From Leuctra nigra (Eukaryota; Arthropoda; Insecta; Plecoptera; Leuctridae), in assembly GCA_934045905.1 (NCBI GenBank), contig OW203769.1, forward strand, positions 372,001 to 436,000: a stretch of 64,000 nt of DNA. The letters run 5' to 3'. Each line of letters starts with the position of its first letter. Position 1 is the first letter of the stretch. A program made the position numbers and the translations under genes. The notes beneath the pieces were generated by a model, which did no database searches, was not told the origin of the DNA, and saw nothing but the letters and a program-made list of their open reading frames with translations. Of this stretch, positions 36,416 to 47,964 are shown piece after piece.

Positions 36416-36423
36416 ACTCTGTG

Positions 36424-36911
36424 CAGGGTGCGAATTGTTCATTTTTAAGAGGGGGGGATAGGAAAAATTAAAATTCCGAAGATATAGCAAAGGCGAAAAA
36501 TACGATTGCCCACGAACACAATGGGGGGTCTGGGGGAGGGCCCCCCAGTACCATGCGGGTCCGGGGCGCATAGCCCCGGGATATTTTGAATTTCAAGATT
36601 GGATTTGGTTCATTTCTAAGCGATTTGTACACTATGTTTGGCCAAAAATAAATCTTGGAATAAATAAATCTTATCAAATACAGCTTTTTTGCTAATAAAG
36701 GCAATTTAACAGTTGTTTGTGTGACAATTTATTTTTATAATTTTAGATTTTTGTCAGAAAAAAGTAGGTTTCTATTGTTTCGTAGATTAAAAGTCAACAT
36801 TTTACAGAGGGGGAGAAAAATCTATCCCCCCCTGGGATGCTTTATTGGGAAACAGAGCCGGGGATGAGAAAACCAGAGGAGGGGAAATCCCCCCCATCAA
36901 TTCGCACCCTG
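36424..36911. mobile_element. 488-bp hAT-type MITE
   Basis: The ends are CAGGGTGCGAATTG and CAATTCGCACCCTG, flanked by an exact 8-bp direct repeat ACTCTGTG (36416-36423 and 36912-36919). An 8-bp duplication and a CAGGG start are hallmarks of hAT elements. The GC-rich interior (GGGGCGCATAGCCCCGGG region) resembles 52840-52915. It sits 30 bp beyond the transposase stop codon and does not damage the gene. Confidence 0.92.
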
Positions 36912-36941
36912 ACTCTGTGCATGTTCCCATACTTTTCTGGT

Positions 36942-38903
36942 CTAAAACCGTTTATCTGCTAGGATAGGCAAACTTAAATTGACCAGGCAAGCACAAATTG
37001 TAACGATTTCTGTTGCATATGGCACCAACTCAATTTCTAACCTGTCCCTGCCAATTGCAAAGATCTTGAGTCGCTGTATGGCTCGTTCGACATGAACTCT
37101 AGCTGATGCGATTCTCTGGTTTTCTTTAGCTTGGTTTTCGGTAAACTGGACTTGTTTTTTTAAGAAAGGCGGTCTGTACAGCTTAAGACCTCTTTCGAAA
37201 CATTCATTTTCTATCATGAAACCTTTGTCCACCATCACGGAATCTGCATAGCTTGTGCATAAATCAAGAACACAAGAATCGTTCGTGATAAATTTATCAC
37301 TGCAGCGGCCACCGTACCCCTCGCTGACAAAAGAAATCATCCCGGATGGGGTGACACCAATCAAAAATTTTGCAGTATATGTTTGCTTATAGTTACTGTA
37401 CACTTGAAATCGGCAATTGAGACATTTAGGGCGTTCTATGGGTATTTCGGTACAATCCAGTACAACACGAGTTGTGCTGTATGAATGAAAACACACAGGA
37501 AGACTGTCTCGTGTGGACTCCAATGTAGGGAAAAACAATGCAAAGCTGAGAGATGATTTTAGTAATACTAGCATATTCTTGAAATAGGTTGACACGGATC
37601 TTTGGCTTATTTTAAAAAGAACTGAAAGAAGAGCGTAGGACAAATTGTGCTTGAGTTTCATTGAAGTTAGTAATAGCCTAGATGAAACATCTAATCCCGT
37701 ATGATTTATATTATTTACTGATTCTAATCGTGCAACCTCCTTCTCGATATTCTTAAAAAGTTGCATGGTCTGGAACCCAGTAACTGATGAGACATCTGCA
37801 TCACTGGCACACTGGTCAATTGAAAACCGATTTGAAGAAAACATTGTGTTCACTTGAACACCGAATTCTGCTGATGTTTTGATGTATGGCATTTCGCTCG
37901 CAATTCTTGATAATTCTTGTAGGACTGCGTCAGGCTCGGCTTGGATGCCATCTTCGGTTGACTCGTCGTTCTCTTCTACTGTGCATATGTGATCACCTAA
38001 CCGGAGAGAAATGCATGTAATTGTTGTAGGTAGGTATTTAACATAGCGATGCACCGCATTGCACGCATGGGTTTTAATTGGCATCCTTTCTTGTTGCAAA
38101 TTTTATAAAAAACATTGTCATTTGTTCAACATAGCAAGGGAAGAACATATTCAATCCCACAGGATGTATAGTACTTATATCTGTATAGGTTCGAGTAAAA
38201 ACGTAAGTCTCGGTCATACCAACTAGGTACTTATTCTTGAACTCAAGGAACTTATTGACATTATTCATGAACCTATCATGAGCGGTCATTATCTCTGAAG
38301 TAATCCTTCCTTCTATTAAAAAATAATTACTACCAAATCAATATTTACACAAAAACTTGCCTTGCAAAACCAATCCATCTGCATTCACTCCTCTCTTGAC
38401 TGGTAGTTCACGAAGGCGAGAAACTCTCACAGGTACAGATCTTTTGGGCAGGTTTTGACTTGGTATTGAAAGCTTTTTAAGAAATCGTTTTGAGCGTTGT
38501 CCTGTAAATCAATAACACAATTTTAGAACACAATTTTAGCTGTCAGTGCTCTACATTCTACTGTCTCTACCAAAGATACTAGTATATACCTACAACTGTC
38601 TCTACTGTCAGTGGAGTTTGTTGTGAGGTTAGATAACCAAGATAAAACTTTTATTCTCAAGCAAAGGTACCCACCTGATTTAGAAAAGAAGAAATCTTCG
38701 TCCGTAAAATGCTTACTGCATACTTGGGCCCACTTGCTCGGTATTTTTCCAGTTCTCAGCTTTATTATCCATTCTTTTCGTAAATCTTTGTCCTTGGGAA
38801 AATGGTACAAGCTAATACTACTGTCTCCCATTTTCAGAGCATTTCGTGCTGAATTGTGGCACTGTGGCACAGAACACATACGCCCACCTTTCTTAAAAAC
38901 CAT
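36942..38903 (-). CDS. THAP-DDE_Tnp_4 transposase, four exons
   Basis: Exons on the minus strand are 38903-38675, 38501-38361, 38312-38220 and 37996-36942. They sum to 1518 nt, exactly 505 codons plus stop, with no internal stop. Introns use AG|GTGGGT, the GC donor AAG|GCAAGT, and TTG|GTATGA, with acceptors TTACAG, TTAATAG and CGGTTAG. Residues 9-66 form a THAP zinc finger (C10, C15, C62, H65, with HFP at 34-36 and W45). An HTH-like segment, LLLTSMKLKHNLSYALLSVL, lies around 262-281. The DDE_Tnp_4 catalytic core shows LDCTEI (D335), VDKGF (D411) and ARVHVERAIQRLK (E458). The protein would bind the transposon ends and cut and join them in the nucleus. All key residues are present, so it may be active. 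Best placed in the PIF/Harbinger-ISL2EU group. Confidence 0.9.
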
Positions 38904-39016
38904 TTTAATAATAACAAACTACCTATGTCGTAAATACAAATGATAATTAAATATTAAAACAGACAACCAGCAAATAACCCACACATTAGCACGTCGCAAG
39001 CACGACGGCGGGAAGC

Positions 39017-39082
39017 GGAGCACCTAAACCAAGTTGCCAAAAATATCCGCCAGAATGCGTATCAGAGCGCTGCGGAAACGAA
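39017..39082 (-). repeat. Right terminal region of the YqaJ/THAP transposon
   Basis: Inverse of the left terminal 15-mer (ending GCGGAAACGAA) and of the subterminal 13-mer. It abuts the next fold-back at 39082. Confidence 0.55.
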
Positions 39083-40015
39083 TAAAGCAGATCATGATGC
39101 CAGCCGAACAAGACCTTCTCACCCTGCCACGGAAGGTTTGTAAACTGTTTTGGGTATCTCCAAAGTATGCACATTACACTCTTTGACTTGTTTGGCATGC
39201 GTGCGTTGTGATGGGGGGGGGGGCAGGGGAGGTCACATGTTTGCCTTTTTCTGACAGGTATTATTTTCTTGTGGGACAATGGGGCAAGATAAGTTCAATC
39301 AGCTTGCATATTGGAATATATCATTACATTTTCAAGTAAATTCATGTTTTTTGGTAAGGGCAAAACTATTCAATACATTTTTTGGAAATTTTGTAAATCA
39401 TGGGGAATTAACCCCAGTCCCCAAATGGCTTTTATGGTAGAGAGTCAATCGATCCTCATGAAGTTGTTAGAATAAATCTTATCACATTTTGGGTTTGAAT
39501 CCCTCTTCAATCCAGTTTCAGTGTTTTTTGGTAAATTGGTGATTTTCGGGATTTTTGTGGGCTAACGATAAGAGATAATTACAAAATAGCTGCAAAATAC
39601 TTAATGGAATGACGATGGTAAATCTATTCTTAGTTATTTTTTATTGATAACCTATTGCATTAGATTTGTTCCAGTTTGAAAAAAAAATATTATTTAAGCA
39701 CGATACCCAAAATTTCCATTTAAGGGTTTTGCCCCTTCCAAAAATATGAATTTCCATGTAAATGTCATACCATTCTCTAATATCAAAGCTGATTGAAATA
39801 TCTTGCACCATTGTCCCACAATAAAATAATACCTGTCAGAAAAAGGAAAAAATTTGACCTCCCCCCCCCCCCCCCCCCCCCCCCCATCATAACGCACGCA
39901 TGCCAAACAAGTCAAAGAGTGTAATGTGCATACTTTGGAGATACCCAAAACAGTTTCAAACCTTCCGTGGCAGGGTGGGAAGGTCTTGTTCGGCTGGCAT
40001 CATGATCTGCTTTAT
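39082..40015. mobile_element. 934-bp fold-back element with 240-bp arms
   Basis: The left arm (39082-39322, starting ATAAAGCAGATCATGATGCC) is inverted at 39776-40015. The arms differ mainly in a homopolymer: 11 G (39213-39223) against 25 C (39861-39885). The loop of about 450 bp has no convincing ORF. The ends would fit a TA target, but because it abuts another element the duplication cannot be verified. Confidence 0.85.
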
Positions 40016-40018
40016 AGG

Positions 40019-40475
40019 TAGTGAAATATAATGCAAAAACCTAGTACTATTTTTACATTATACTGCATTACTTCCATACCGTAAAAGTTACCACTCTACA
40101 ACTTTGCAAGGATGTTAAACATACAATTAGGAAACACATATATTTAAAAAAAAATATCAAAAAATACGATTTTTAGGGGGGGTCGTTTTAAGGACAAATT
40201 TGGGAATCCCCCCCACTTTTTTCAATTTTGTGCCCAAATAAAATTATAATCAAATTATTCATTCTAAGATCTTCATTTCTTAAAAAAAATTAAGTCTTTA
40301 TCACTAACGGTTATAAAAATACAATTGTTTTAAGAAAACAAGGCCCACCTGAAAATGACTTTTTGAGGGGCGCGTTTCTCGGACCCCGTTCAAAATATGG
40401 AAAAACGCTGAAAGAGCCATGTGTTTCTTTCGGCTTCCTAACATGTATACCAAATATGAACAAAATCGGAGTCGT
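40019..40475 (-). repeat. Inverted block U, right copy
   Basis: Reverse complement of 30880-31340. The neighbouring R repeats keep the same orientation as on the left side, so the inversion affects U only. Confidence 0.9.
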
Positions 40476-40520
40476 ACCCTCATATTTCAAAAAAAAATTT
40501 GATGCCTTGGCGTGGATTTA

Positions 40521-41996
40521 CCCTAAGAAGAAATGGTTCCTCTGCAAACTCTCTTAAATTAAAAAAGAGTAAAAAAAACCTGAAAAATATTTTTTAATTT
40601 TTTTTTGGAAATATGTAGCACCCAAACAAGTATTTAAAAGTAAGGAGGACACTATTTCGATTGATTCATGAGAGTAAGAAAAAATGGTTCCGTTGCAAAC
40701 TCTCAGAATCCTCAAATGTGAAACACCAAGAAAACATTTTTTAATAATGATTTTTTGTATCAGATGTAGCACCCCAAAATGTTTTCTAATATTAAGGGGA
40801 TACTATTATGGATGATTCCTGAGAATTAGAAAATATGAATCCGTTGCAAACTCTTGGAAATTAAAAAAGAGTTAAAAAAAACTCAAAAATATTTTTTTAA
40901 TTTTTTTTGGAAAGATTTAGCACCCAAACAAGTATTTAAAAGTAAAAAGGACAATATTAAGGATGATTCCTGAGAGTTAACAAAAATGGTTTCGTTGCAA
41001 ACTCTTGTAAATTAAAAAAGAGTAAAAAATACTGAAATATATATATATATATTTTTTTTTGGAAAGATGTAGCACCCGAACAAGTATTTAAAAGTAAAAA
41101 GGACAATATTACGGATGATTCCTGAGAGTAAGAAAAAATTGTTCCTCTGCTAACTCTCGTAAATTCAAAAATGGTTAATAAAAAACTTAATTTTTTTTTA
41201 AATTATTTTTTTGAGATATGTAGCACCCAAACAAGTATTTAAAAGTATAAGGGACACTATTACGGATAATTTCTGAGAGTTAGAAAAAATGGTTCCTCTG
41301 CAAACATTCTTAAATTAAAAAAGAGTTAAAAAAACTGAAAAATATTTATTTTTATTTTTTTGAAGATATGTAGCACCCAAACAAGTATTTAAAAGTAAGG
41401 AGGACACTATTTCGATTGATTCATGAGAGTAAGAAAAAATTGTTCCGTTGCAAACTCTCAGAATCCTCAAATGTGAAGCACTAAGAACAATTTTTTTAAT
41501 ATTTTTTTTTGTATCAGATGTAGCACCCCAAAATGTTTTCTTATATTAAGGGGATACCATTATGGATGATTCCTGAGAGGTAGAAAAAATGGATCCGTGG
41601 CAAACTCTTGGAAATTAAAAAAAAGTTTAAAAAAACCTGAAAAATATTTTTTTAAATTTTTTTGGAATGATTTAGCACCCAAACAAGTATTTAAAAGTAA
41701 TAAGGACAATATATAGGATGATTCCTGAGAGTTAGTAAAAATGGTTCCGTTGCAAACTCTTGTAAATTAAAAAAGAGTAAAACAAAACTCAATTTTAATT
41801 TTTATTTTTTTTGAAAAGATGTAGCACCCGAACAAGTATTTAAAAGTAAAAAGTACACTATTACGGATGATTCCTGAGAGTAAGAAAAAATGGTTCCTCT
41901 GCAAACTCTCTTAAAGTAAAAAAGGGTTTAAAAATACTCAAAAATATTATTTTTAATTTTTCGGAGATATGTTGCACACAAACAAGTATTTAAAAG
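40521..41996 (+). repeat. R repeat tandem array, about ten units of 150 bp
   Basis: The landmark TGTAGCACCC or a close variant recurs near 40612, 40764, 40914, 41065, 41216, 41365, 41515, 41670, 41820 and 41965. Unit subtypes alternate (GATTTAGCACCC, GATATGTAGC, CAGATGTAGCACCCC), suggesting a multi-unit repeat of about five. Units are diverged and AT-rich. No coding. Confidence 0.9.
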
Positions 41997-41998
41997 TA

Positions 41999-42400
41999 CA
42001 GTTTATTCCGTTCCATAAAGGGAATGGGAACCACGCCCATTCTCATAATTTCTACCACGCTATTAGTTGGTTGGTTGGCGGCAGGATTCAAATTCCAAGA
42101 AGAAAGGAGAGAAAACACGTCTGCCAACTCAGCTGAGAAAGTACTTACATATTACAACAGATTTAAATTACTATTTAAATGTATTTTGTTAACCCAGGAT
42201 ATTAAAAAGTGGATTTTATGGCAACTAGTGATGAATTATTTATTTTATGCCTGATTTAAAGATCCAGTGGTTGTTTCAACTCATGAGTGATAATCACCAA
42301 AGCAACATTTTTAAGGTAGTGGTACTGCAAACTATGCCATCTGTGAGAGAACTGTGAACTTCTTGGAACTTCCATTCCCCTTTTGAAATGGAATAAACTG
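41999..42400. mobile_element. 402-bp TA-flanked MITE (Tc1/mariner-like)
   Basis: The ends CAGTTTATTCCGTTCC and GAAATGGAATAAACTG are imperfect inverted repeats of about 30 bp, flanked by TA at 41997-41998 and 42401-42402. The uninterrupted target AAAAGTAAGGAGGACACT is present in other R units (for example about 40637 and 41391), which confirms the insertion and a TA duplication. Confidence 0.9.
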
Positions 42401-42410
42401 TAAGGAGGAC

Positions 42411-42984
42411 CATAGGCGTGCGCACGGGGGGGGGGCCGGGGGGGCCTTGGCCCCCCCTAATGGCTCAGCCTCAACTAAAAAATTATAAAATGTGGTCCTC
42501 ACTCCTCATAGTGTCAAAATTTTGTTTTAAAAGGGTTTAAACAAAAAATCTCCCTGCGGGGCAGACCAGAGTTGCTCAAATCACTGGAATCAAGTACTAG
42601 GTTGATCAAAAACACAATATTTTGGAAAACAATGTCTATAAAGTACCTTCCAAAAACACGATTTTTTCATGAATTCCTAGGTTTTCCCCTAAAAATTTAT
42701 TTTTAATATATTTTGGGGCATGCACCCCTCACCTTATTTTAGTGAAAAGGTGTGTAAAATTAAAAAAAAAATTAATTTGTAAAAAATGCTTGTCAGAACG
42801 TCTCAAAATTGATTTCAAAGTGTCAAAAAACCAAAAAATGCCCTGCGGGGCAAGGTGGGGGCACGCCCCCCACACCCCCTTTCACCTGTGGCAATTTTTT
42901 TCCTTAGCCTTTACCCCCCTCTCATTAATCCCTGCCGGCGTCCATGTTGGCCCCCCCTAATGATTTATCCTGCGCACGCCTATG
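42411..42984. mobile_element. 574-bp hAT-type MITE
   Basis: The ends are CATAGGCGTGCGCA and TGCGCACGCCTATG, flanked by an exact 8-bp duplication AGGAGGAC (42403-42410 and 42985-42992). Subterminal G- and C-rich runs are present. The target is the R-unit sequence AAGGAGGACACTATTT, right beside the earlier TA-MITE insertion. A 72-codon ORF inside has no known domain. Confidence 0.93.
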
Positions 42985-43690
42985 AGGAGGACACTATTTC
43001 AATTGATTCATGAGAGTAAGAAAAAATGGTTCAGTTGCAAACTTCCAGAATCCTTAAATGTGAAGCTAGCACCATGAACATTTTTTAATAACTTTTTTGT
43101 TTTTGTTTAATTTGTTAAACTCTTTTTTAAATTCCAAGAGTTTGCAACGGAACCATTTTTTCTCATTCTTAGGAATCATATATAATGGTATCCCCTTAAT
43201 ATTAGAAAACATTTTGGGGTGCTACATCTGATACAAAAAAAGTAACTAAAAAAATTGTTCTTGGTTCTTCACATTTGAGGATTCTGAGAGTTTGCAAAGG
43301 AACCATTTTTTCTTAATTTCATGAATCAATCGTAATAGTGTCCTCCGTACTTTTAAATACTTGTTTGAGTGCTACATATCTCAAAAAAAAAAAGGTTTTT
43401 TATTAACTCTTTTTTAATTAACGAGAGTTTGCAGAGGAATCATTTTTTCTAACTTTTAGGAATTATCCGTAATAGTGTCACTTTTACTTTTATATACTTG
43501 TTTGGTTGCTACATCTTTCCAAAAAAATTAATTTTTTTTTTGAGTTTTATTAACTCTTTTTTAATTTCCAAGAGTTTGCAACGGAACCATTTTTTTTAAT
43601 TCTCATTTATCATCCATAATGGTATCCCCTTAATATTAGAAAACATTTTGGTGTGCTACATATGATACAAATAAAGTTATCAAAATGTAT
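42985..43690. repeat. R repeats switching to inverted orientation
   Basis: A remnant of a plus-oriented R unit continues to about 43100. From about 43105 to 43690 the family is reversed, with GGTGCTACATCTGATAC-type landmarks near 43215, 43368, 43508 and 43655. The plus and minus blocks form a large imperfect palindrome. Confidence 0.85.
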
Positions 43691-44106
43691 CAAAAACAAA
43701 AACTTGTAAAAAAAACTGCCAAGCACCTTCCCATTTAAAACAATTGAGATCTAAAAGAAGGGCCAAGCAATAATATATTGTTTAAACATTTTCGCACTTA
43801 AAATTCGTGAAATCATTTCGCCTAGTTACTGCCGCCAAGCACAACACTATATAAACCTAACGTTGTGTCCAAATTTGAAGAATACAATCTAAGTGAACCA
43901 TCATTGTAAACTTTAACAAATATAAAAAATAAAAACGACTAAAAAAAAATTTAAAATCGAAATTAAAAAAATTAAAAATAAAGCTATGCGCATTGTGTCA
44001 AGAAGAAGGCAACATAAGAATAAGATGACGATAAAGGAGCCGAAGAAAGACAGATTGTAGGAAGACTATAGAAGAAATCTACATGGTCGGTGCAAATTCA
44101 ATGCGC
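43691..44106. other. AT-rich spacer
   Basis: No gene or clear repeat recognised. It precedes the 116-bp satellite. Confidence 0.5.
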
Positions 44107-47100
44107 CAAGCCTGCGTTGTCATGCGATACGCAATCTCAACACATTACCCGAGTCACTTGTCATGACAAGGCACTTACTTGTTGTAATGTTGATCGATGA
44201 GCAAGTGTTTGATACGTCTTTCCGAGCCTGCGTTGTCATGCGATACGCAATCTCAACACATTACCCGAGTCACTTGTCATGACAAGGCACTTACTTGTTG
44301 TAATGTTGATCGATGAGCAAGTGTTTGATACGTCTTTCCGAGCCTGCGTTGTCATGCGATACGCAATCTCAACACATTACCCGAGTCACTTGTCATGACA
44401 AGGCACTTACTTGTTGTAATGTTGATCGATGAGCAAGTGTTTGATACGTCTTTCCGAGCCTGCGTTGTCATGCGATACGCAATCTCAACACATTACCCGA
44501 GTCACTTGTCATGACAAGGCACTTACTTGTTGTAATGTTGATCGATGAGCAAGTGTTTGATACGTCTTTCCGAGCCTGCGTTGTCATGCGATACGCAATC
44601 TCAACACATTACCCGAGTCACTTGTCATGACAAGGCACTTACTTGTTGTAATGTTGATCGATGAGCAAGTGTTTGATACGTCTTTCCGAGCCTGCGTTGT
44701 CATGCGATACGCAATCTCAACACGTGACCGAGTCACTTGTCATGACAAGGCACTTACTTGTTGTAATGTTGATCGATGAGCAAGTGTTTGATACGTCTTT
44801 CCGAGCCTGCGTTGTCATGCGATACGCAATCTCAACACGTGACCGAGTCACTTGTCATGACAAGGCACTTACTTGTTGTAATGTTGATCGATGAGCAAGT
44901 GTTTGATACGTCTTTCCGAGCCTGCGTTGTCATGCGATACGCAATCTCAACACATTACCCGAGTCACTTGTCATGACAAGGCACTTACTTGTTGTAATGT
45001 TGATCGATGAGCAAGTGTTTGATACGTCTTTCCGAGCCTGCGTTGTCATGCGATACGCAATCTCAACACATTACCCGAGTCACTTGTCATGACAAGGCAC
45101 TTACTTGTTGTAATGTTGATCGATGAGCAAGTGTTTGATACGTCTTTCCGAGCCTGCGTTGTCATGCGATACGCAATCTCAACACATTACCCGAGTCACT
45201 TGTCATGACAAGGCACTTACTTGTTGTAATGTTGATCGATGAGCAAGTGTTTGATACGTCTTTCCGAGCCTGCGTTGTCATGCGATACGCAATCTCAACA
45301 CGTGACCGAGTCACTTGTCATGACAAGGCACTTACTTGTTGTAATGTTGATCGATGAGCAAGTGTTTGATACGTCTTTCCGAGCCTGCGTTGTCATGCGA
45401 TACGCAATCTCAACACGTGACCGAGTCACTTGTCATGACAAGGCACTTACTTGTTGTAATGTTGATCGATGAGCAAGTGTTTGATACGTCTTTCCGAGCC
45501 TGCGTTGTCATGCGATACGCAATCTCAACACATTACCCGAGTCACTTGTCATGACAAGGCACTTACTTGTTGTAATGTTGATCGATGAGCAAGTGTTTGA
45601 TACGTCTTTCCGAGCCTGCGTTGTCATGCGATACGCAATCTCAACACATTACCCGAGTCACTTGTCATGACAAGGCACTTACTTGTTGTAATGTTGATCG
45701 ATGAGCAAGTGTTTGATACGTCTTTCCGAGCCTGCGTTGTCATGCGATACGCAATCTCAACACATTACCCGAGTCACTTGTCATGACAAGGCACTTACTT
45801 GTTGTAATGTTGATCGATGAGCAAGTGTTTGATACGTCTTTCCGAGCCTGCGTTGTCATGCGATACGCAATCTCAACACGTGACCGAGTCACTTGTCATG
45901 ACAAGGCACTTACTTGTTGTAATGTTGATCGATGAGCAAGTGTTTGATACGTCTTTCCGAGCCTGCGTTGTCATGCGATACGCAATCTCAACACATTACC
46001 CGAGTCACTTGTCATGACAAGGCACTTATTTGTTGTAATGTTGATCGATGAGCAAGTGTTTGATACGTCTTTCCGAGCCTGCGTTGTCATGCGATACGCA
46101 ATCTCAACACATTACCCGAGTCACTTGTCATGACAAGGCACTTACTTGTTGTAATGTTGATCGATGAGCAAGTGTTTGATACGTCTTTCCGAGCCTGCGT
46201 TGTCATGCGATACGCAATCTCAACACGTGACCGAGTCACTTGTCATGACAAGGCACTTACTTGTTGTAATGTTGATCGATGAGCAAGTGTTTGATACGTC
46301 TTTCCGAGCCTGCGTTGTCATGCGATACGCAATCTCAACACATTACCCGAGTCACTTGTCATGACAAGGCACTTACTTGTTGTAATGTTGATCGATGAGC
46401 AAGTGTTTGATACGTCTTTCCGAGCCTGCGTTGTCATGCGATACGCAATCTCAACACATTACCCGAGTCACTTGTCATGACAAGGCACTTACTTGTTGTA
46501 ATGTTGATCGATGAGCAAGTGTTTGATACGTCTTTCCGAGCCTGCGTTGTCATGCGATACGCAATCTCAACACATTACCCGAGTCACTTGTCATGACAAG
46601 GCACTTACTTGTTGTAATGTTGATCGATGAGCAAGTGTTTGATACGTCTTTCCGAGCCTGCGTTGTCATGCGATACGCAATCTCAACACATTACCCGAGT
46701 CACTTGTCATGACAAGGCACTTACTTGTTGTAATGTTGATCGATGAGCAAGTGTTTGATACGTCTTTCCGAGCCTGCGTTGTCATGCGATACGCAATCTC
46801 AACACATTACCCGAGTCACTTGTCATGACAAGGCACTTACTTGTTGTAATGTTGATCGATGAGCAAGTGTTTGATACGTCTTTCCGAGCCTGCGTTGTCA
46901 TGCGATACGCAATCTCAACACATTACCCGAGTCACTTGTCATGACAAGGCACTTACTTGTTGTAATGTTGATCGATGAGCAAGTGTTTGATACGTCTTTC
47001 CGAGCCTGCGTTGTCATGCGATACGCAATCTCAACACATTACCCGAGTCACTTGTCATGACAAGGCACTTACTTGTTGTAATGTTGATCGATGAGCAAGT

Positions 47101-47857
47101 GTTTGATACGTCTTTCCGAGCCTGCGTTGTCATGCGATACGCAATCTCAACACATTACCCGAGTCACTTGTCATGACAAGGCACTTATTTGTTGTAATGT
47201 TGATCGATGAGCAAGTGTTTGATACGTCTTTCCGAGCCTGCGTTGTCATGCGATACGCAATCTCAACACATTACCCGAGTCACTTGTCATGACAAGGCAC
47301 TTACTTGTTGTAATGTTGATCGATGAGCAAGTGTTTGATACGTCTTTCCGAGCCTGCGTTGTCATGCGATACGCAATCTCAACACATTACCCGAGTCACT
47401 TGTCATGACAAGGCACTTACTTGTTGTAATGTTGATCGATGAGCAAGTGTTTGATACGTCTTTCCGAGCCTGCGTTGTCATGCGATACGCAATCTCAACA
47501 CGTGACCGAGTCACTTGTCATGACAAGGCACTTACTTGTTGTAATGTTGATCGATGAGCAAGTGTTTGATACGTCTTTCCGAGCCTGCGTTGTCATGCGA
47601 TACGCAATCTCAACACATTACCCGAGTCACTTGTCATGACAAGGCACTTACTTGTTGTAATGTTGATCGATGAGCAAGTGTTTGATACGTCTTTCCGAGC
47701 CTGCGTTGTCATGCGATACGCAATCTCAACACATTACCCGAGTCACTTGTCATGACAAGGCACTTACTTGTTGTAATGTTGATCGATGAGCAAGTGTTTG
47801 ATACGTCTTTCCGAGCCTGCGTTGTCATGCGATACGCAATCTCAACACGTGACCGAG
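44107..47857 (+). repeat. 116-bp satellite, about 32 units
   Basis: Monomers contain GCCTGCGTTGTCATGCGATA, GTCATGACAAGGCACTTACT and TGTTGATCGATGAGC. Two forms occur: 116 bp with CACATTACCCGAG and 115 bp with CACGTGACCGAG. The 115-bp form appears at about 44721, 44836, 45299, 45414, 45878, 46225 and 47500 and as the last unit (47846). The first part shows a 578-bp five-unit period. The last unit runs directly into the leader of the ORF1-like gene. The 66- and 77-codon ORFs seen in it are by-products of repetition. Confidence 0.96.
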
Positions 47858-47964
47858 CTCGACCAATCAGCTTCCTCCTGTTGAAACTACGCAGCCGGGT
47901 TCATTCAGTCGCTAGTCGTTGAGCTGGGAGGTTGTGTCTGACTTACCGAGCTATAGTGTGCAGG
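47858..47964 (+). promoter_or_regulatory. Probable 5' leader of a LINE ORF1
   Basis: A GC-richer unique sequence between the last 116-bp monomer and the ATG at 47965. It includes ACCAATCAG (a CCAAT-type box) and TTCATTCAGTCGCTAGTCGT, which contains a TCAGTC match to the arthropod initiator consensus. Promoter function is inferred. Confidence 0.4.

Larger units (their letters stand above)
31581..39082. mobile_element. ISL2EU/Harbinger-like transposon with transposase and YqaJ genes
   Basis: A 7.5-kb unit bounded by short imperfect TIRs: TTCGCCTCCGCAACG at 31581-31595 and its inverse at 39068-39082 (12 of 15 positions match), each followed 40-55 bp inward by an inverted GTTTAGGTGCTCC (31623-31635 and 39017-39029). 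TA dinucleotides flank both ends (31579-31580, 39083-39084), consistent with a 2-bp target duplication. Inside are two convergent spliced genes: a SWIM-YqaJ protein (plus) and a THAP-DDE transposase (minus). From memory, this gene pair is reported for ISL2EU-type members of the PIF/Harbinger group. Two MITEs have since inserted (32346-32519 and 36424-36911). Boundaries are the least certain part. Confidence 0.65.

Noticed and set aside
38000..38289. Reading the 38074-38289 ORF as a separate small protein
   Set aside because: Its first part is exon 3 of the transposase, and the rest is intron after the GTATGA donor.
44661..47639. 66- and 77-codon ORFs in the 116-bp array
   Set aside because: Identical copies appear only where the 115-bp variant changes the phase; no coding signal.
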